From contig DATLNE010000033.1 in NCBI GenBank assembly GCA_035536915.1, positions 1-58,146 of the forward strand: a DNA stretch of 58,146 nt, in the 5' to 3' direction. The translations under genes were made by a program, and so were the position numbers. Under the pieces are notes generated by a model. That model was not told the DNA's origin, ran no database searches, and worked only from the letters and a program-made list of their open reading frames with translations. The stretch is from Acidimicrobiales bacterium (GTDB lineage: Bacteria; Actinomycetota; Acidimicrobiia; Acidimicrobiales; JAHWLA01). The number at the start of each line of letters is the position of its first letter. Position 1 is the stretch's first letter. Shown here one piece after another: positions 55,384 to 58,146 of the stretch.

Positions 55384-56556
55384 TCATCGGTCGATGTCTC
55401 CGAGGATGAAGTAGAGGCTGGCCAGGATGGTGATGACGTCGGGGACGTAGACGCCCTTCAGCAGCCACGGCAGGATCGAGATGTTGTTGAAGCTGGGCGT
55501 GCGGATCTTGCAGCGGTAGGGGCCGAGGCCGCCCTGGCTGACGACGTAGTAGCCCATCTCGCCCAACGGGTTCTCGGTGTGCATCCACGCCTCGCCCGCC
55601 GGGACCTTGATGATGCGGGGGACCTTGGCCTGGATCGAGCCTGCGGGCAGGCCGTCGAGCAGTTGCTCGACGATGTAGGTCGACTCGCGGACTTCCTGCA
55701 GGCGCACCCAGTAGCGGGCGAAGGAGTCGCCGTCGGGGTGTGTCCAGACCTTCCAGTCGGCGTGCTTCCAGGCCAGCGGGCTGTCCTCGTCGCGGCGGAT
55801 GTCCCAGTCGACGCCGCTGGCGCGGATGTTGGCGCCCGACAGGCCGTACTCCAGGCCCACGGCAGCAGGGATGACGCCGATGCCGCGGGTGCGGGTCTGG
55901 AAGATCTCGTTGCCCATGAGCAGGTCTTCGATCTCGTCGCAGAAGGCCCGCTGGCGCTTCATGGCGCCCTTGCACTCGTCGATCCAGCCCTTGGGCAGGT
56001 CTTCCTTGATGCCGCCGATGCGGTCGAAGTTGGGGTGGAAGCGTCCGCCGGTGGCGGCCTCCATGAGGTTGAGCAGGTACTCGCGGTCACGGAAGGCGAA
56101 GAAGACCGGCGTGATGGCGCCCAGCTGCACGCCCATGTCGCCGAGGAAGAGGCCAAGGTTCGCCTGGCGGGCCAGCTCGAAGAAGATGGTGCGGATGTAC
56201 TGCGCCCGGGGCGGCGCCTCGACGCCCATCAACTGCTCGGCGGCCAGGATGAACGGCACCTCGTTGGCGAAGTGGCCGAGCCAGTCGATGCGGTTGATGA
56301 GGGTGGTCACCTGCGGGTAGGTGCGGACCTCGCAGAGCTTCTCGTAGCCGCGGTGCATGTAGCCGCACACCGGTTCGGCCCACACCACCTGCTCGCCGTC
56401 GAGGCGGACGACGATGCGCAAGGTGCCGTGGGTGGCAGGGTGCTGGGGGCCGAGGTTGAGGGTCATGCCCTCGGTCTCGAGCTCGACGTTGATGCGGGCG
56501 TCGGCCGCCTGCCCGCCGATGTAGGCGGACTTCTGCCAGTCGGTGGTTACCGTCAT
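55384..56556 (-). CDS. nuoD: NADH-quinone oxidoreductase subunit D (49-kDa)
   Basis: A 390-aa subunit with the quinone-site blocks NLGPQHPATHGTLRIVVRLD, GYMHRGYEKL, ALGC-like GLEYGLSGANIRASGVDWDI and the C-terminal PSFNNISILPWLLKG and YFILGDIDR. ATG 56556 overlaps the nuoC stop (ATGA). Confidence 0.97.
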   Translation of the reverse strand: MTVTTDWQKSAYIGGQAADARINVELETEGMTLNLGPQHPATHGTLRIVVRLDGEQVVWAEPVCGYMHRGYEKLCEVRTYPQVTTLINRIDWLGHFANEVPFILAAEQLMGVEAPPRAQYIRTIFFELARQANLGLFLGDMGVQLGAITPVFFAFRDREYLLNLMEAATGGRFHPNFDRIGGIKEDLPKGWIDECKGAMKRQRAFCDEIEDLLMGNEIFQTRTRGIGVIPAAVGLEYGLSGANIRASGVDWDIRRDEDSPLAWKHADWKVWTHPDGDSFARYWVRLQEVRESTYIVEQLLDGLPAGSIQAKVPRIIKVPAGEAWMHTENPLGEMGYYVVSQGGLGPYRCKIRTPSFNNISILPWLLKGVYVPDVITILASLYFILGDIDR

Positions 56557-57311
56557 CCGGCGTCGCCTCCTTCGGTGCCGGCGCCTTCGCCTTCGCCCTC
56601 GGGCTCGCCGGGCATGGGCTCGACGTCGACCAGCCCCGGCCACGGCTTCACCTCGCGGGCCAGCAGCGGGAAGTCCTTGCGGAGGGGGTGGCCCTCGAAC
56701 TCGCCGGGCAGGTAGATGTGGCGCAGCGACGGGTGGCCGGCGAAGTCGAAGCCGTACATCTCCCAGGTCTCGCGCTCGTGCCAGTCAGCGCCGCGGTAGA
56801 GCTCTGTGATCGACTCGACCCGGGGGTCGTTGTCGTCGAGGTCGGCCTTGAGGGTGATGCCGACGTGGCGCCTTGTGTCGTAGAGGCGGGCGAACACCTG
56901 GAAGCGGGTGTCGCCGCCGGCCACGCCTGATTGCACCGCCGTGGGGATGTCGGTGGTCTCTTCGTCGTCGGTGCCCTGCTTGCCCGCCTCGTCGTCGGTG
57001 TCCCACACCTTCTCGCCCGACAGGGTCGGGTTGGGGAGCCAGTCGAGCCCGGAGAGGAAGCAGAAGTAGTCCATGTGCAGCCGGGTGCGGCACACCTCGA
57101 CGGCGCGCTTCCACGAGTCGGTGGCGACCCGGACGGTCAGGTCGCCGCCCGCCACCTCGCTGGCCACGACGGCATCGCCGAGGGCCTCGGTCAGTGTGGC
57201 GAGGAGGCCCTCGCGCAGTTCGTCGCGGGGGGCGGGGGCCTCGGTTTCAGCCTCGGCCTCGGCCGCGGCCTCTGCCGGAGGGGCGTCAGCTTCCGACGAC
57301 AATGGGCTCAC
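56553..57311 (-). CDS. nuoC: NADH-quinone oxidoreductase subunit C (30-kDa)
   Basis: A 252-aa subunit with [40 protein letters not shown] and the signature [26 protein letters not shown] followed by [13 protein letters not shown]. The first 35 residues are an Ala/Glu/Pro-rich extension encoded partly inside nuoB (26-nt overlap), starting at GTG 57311. Confidence 0.95.
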   Translation of the reverse strand: MSPLSSEADAPPAEAAAEAEAETEAPAPRDELREGLLATLTEALGDAVVASEVAGGDLTVRVATDSWKRAVEVCRTRLHMDYFCFLSGLDWLPNPTLSGEKVWDTDDEAGKQGTDDEETTDIPTAVQSGVAGGDTRFQVFARLYDTRRHVGITLKADLDDNDPRVESITELYRGADWHERETWEMYGFDFAGHPSLRHIYLPGEFEGHPLRKDFPLLAREVKPWPGLVDVEPMPGEPEGEGEGAGTEGGDAG

Positions 57312-57789
57312 CCCTCCAGCGCTCGGCCATGTCCTCGTTCTGGATGCGCTCCTGCAGGAGGACGATGCCCTCCAGCAGCGCTTCGGGCCGCGGCGGGCAG
57401 CCGGGCACGTAGACGTCGACGGGGATGATCTGGTCGATGCCCTTGGTGACGGAGTAGCTGTCCCAGTAGGGGCCGCCGCAGTTGGCGCACGAGCCCATGG
57501 AGATGACGTACTTGGGGTCGGGCATCTGCTCGTAGAGCCGGCGGATCGGCACGGCCATCTTGTCGGTGACGGTGCCGGAGATGACGACCAGGTCGGCCTG
57601 GCGGGCGCTGGCCGGGAAGGGGATGACGCCGAGGCGCATGACGTCGTAGCGGGGCGAGCCGAACGCGGCGCCCATCTCGATGGCGCAGCAGGCCAGGCCC
57701 CACTGGTACACCCACCGCGAGTACTTCCGGGCGGTGTTGAGCAACGTGGTGAGGGGCTTCGGAAGCTTGCCCTTCTCGACTAGACCCAT
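57286..57789 (-). CDS. nuoB: NADH-quinone oxidoreductase subunit B (cluster N2)
   Basis: A 167-aa subunit carrying the terminal 4Fe-4S cluster N2: [28 protein letters not shown] and [18 protein letters not shown] provide all four Cys. ATG 57789 is used; the frame runs further upstream without similarity. It overlaps nuoA by 10 nt. Confidence 0.97.
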   Translation of the reverse strand: MGLVEKGKLPKPLTTLLNTARKYSRWVYQWGLACCAIEMGAAFGSPRYDVMRLGVIPFPASARQADLVVISGTVTDKMAVPIRRLYEQMPDPKYVISMGSCANCGGPYWDSYSVTKGIDQIIPVDVYVPGCPPRPEALLEGIVLLQERIQNEDMAERWRGEPIVVGS

Positions 57790-58145
57790 CGCAGAACTCC
57801 CTTGCGCCACGCGTAGAGGAGCCCGAGGGCAAGAATGACCACGAAGATGCCCATCTCGACGAGCCCGAAGACGGCGAGGGCCTCGAGGCGCACGGCCCAC
57901 GGGAAGATGAACACCGCCTCGACGTCGAACATCACGAACAGCAGGGCGAACACGTAGTAACGGATCTGGCTCTGCGACCAGCCCACCCCGACGGGGTCGA
58001 CACCGCACTCGTAGTTGATGTACTTGCCGGTCTGGGGACGGGTGGGCCGCAGGAGCCGCCCCAGCCCCAGCATGGCCCCGACCATCAGCACCGCCGCGGC
58101 GCCGAAGATGGCGACGGTCAGATACTGGCGGAGGAACTGCGACAT
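57780..58145 (-). CDS. nuoA: NADH-quinone oxidoreductase subunit A
   Basis: A 121-aa three-helix subunit with [45 protein letters not shown] carrying the conserved Cys-Gly loop and the acidic FDVE site. The ATG is the next-to-last codon position of the window, so the promoter lies outside it. Confidence 0.97.
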   Translation of the reverse strand: MSQFLRQYLTVAIFGAAAVLMVGAMLGLGRLLRPTRPQTGKYINYECGVDPVGVGWSQSQIRYYVFALLFVMFDVEAVFIFPWAVRLEALAVFGLVEMGIFVVILALGLLYAWRKGVLRWV

Positions 58146-58146
58146 G

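Overview
The window is high-GC, gene-dense bacterial DNA with many GTG/TTG starts, chained 4-nt ATGA/GTGA overlaps, an IcmF-type fused mutase, a MoxR/DUF58/DUF4350/DUF4129/SpoIIM/RDD cluster and several 'ASDGGIF' repeat proteins. These features fit an actinobacterium (Actinomycetota). The SDGGIF repeats and general style make me think of class Acidimicrobiia, but that is an inference and no rRNA is present to confirm it.

Layout. 1-545: 5' part of tuf with tRNA-Met and tRNA-Thr, all minus. 598-4983: a PAT-like GNAT, a CapA-like protein carrying SDGGIF repeats, inorganic pyrophosphatase, an O6-alkylguanine methyltransferase and an HGSNAT-like membrane acetyltransferase. 5009-23965: a cell-surface region dominated by two giant secreted proteins (2923 and about 2317 aa). 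The second heads an apparent operon with three tandem phage-tail-collar proteins, a Tat-exported protein and a GNAT; a small DUF6916 protein faces it. 24120-27864: icmF and a divergent MarR regulator with a strong palindrome between them.

27827-33234 is the most unusual part. It is an operon on the minus strand encoding an RDD membrane protein, an E1-like/leader-binding cyclodehydratase partner, two tandem membrane proteins that each start with a near-pure cysteine run (7 and 9 Cys), a YcaO cyclodehydratase, a SagB-type azoline dehydrogenase and a lipoprotein. This looks like a complete thiazole/oxazole (TOMM/LAP) modification system whose putative substrates are the N-termini of integral membrane proteins instead of free small peptides. 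No exporter or leader protease is seen next to it.

33265-39137: SpoIIM, DUF58, MoxR ATPase, DUF4350, DUF4129 and a membrane protein, a recurrent gene set. 39162-44768: a YdeI-like protein, DUF3105, tRNA-Tyr, YajQ, an M23 peptidase, HtpX, TetR, an SRPBCC protein and a HAD phosphatase. 44769-58145: acetyl-CoA synthetase, a MidA/NDUFAF7-type methyltransferase and an 11-gene NADH dehydrogenase operon (nuoA, B, C, D, H, I, J, K, L, M, N) lacking nuoE, nuoF and nuoG at the usual place.

No IS element, CRISPR array or rRNA was seen, and no stretch above about 210 nt lacks a gene or clear structure.
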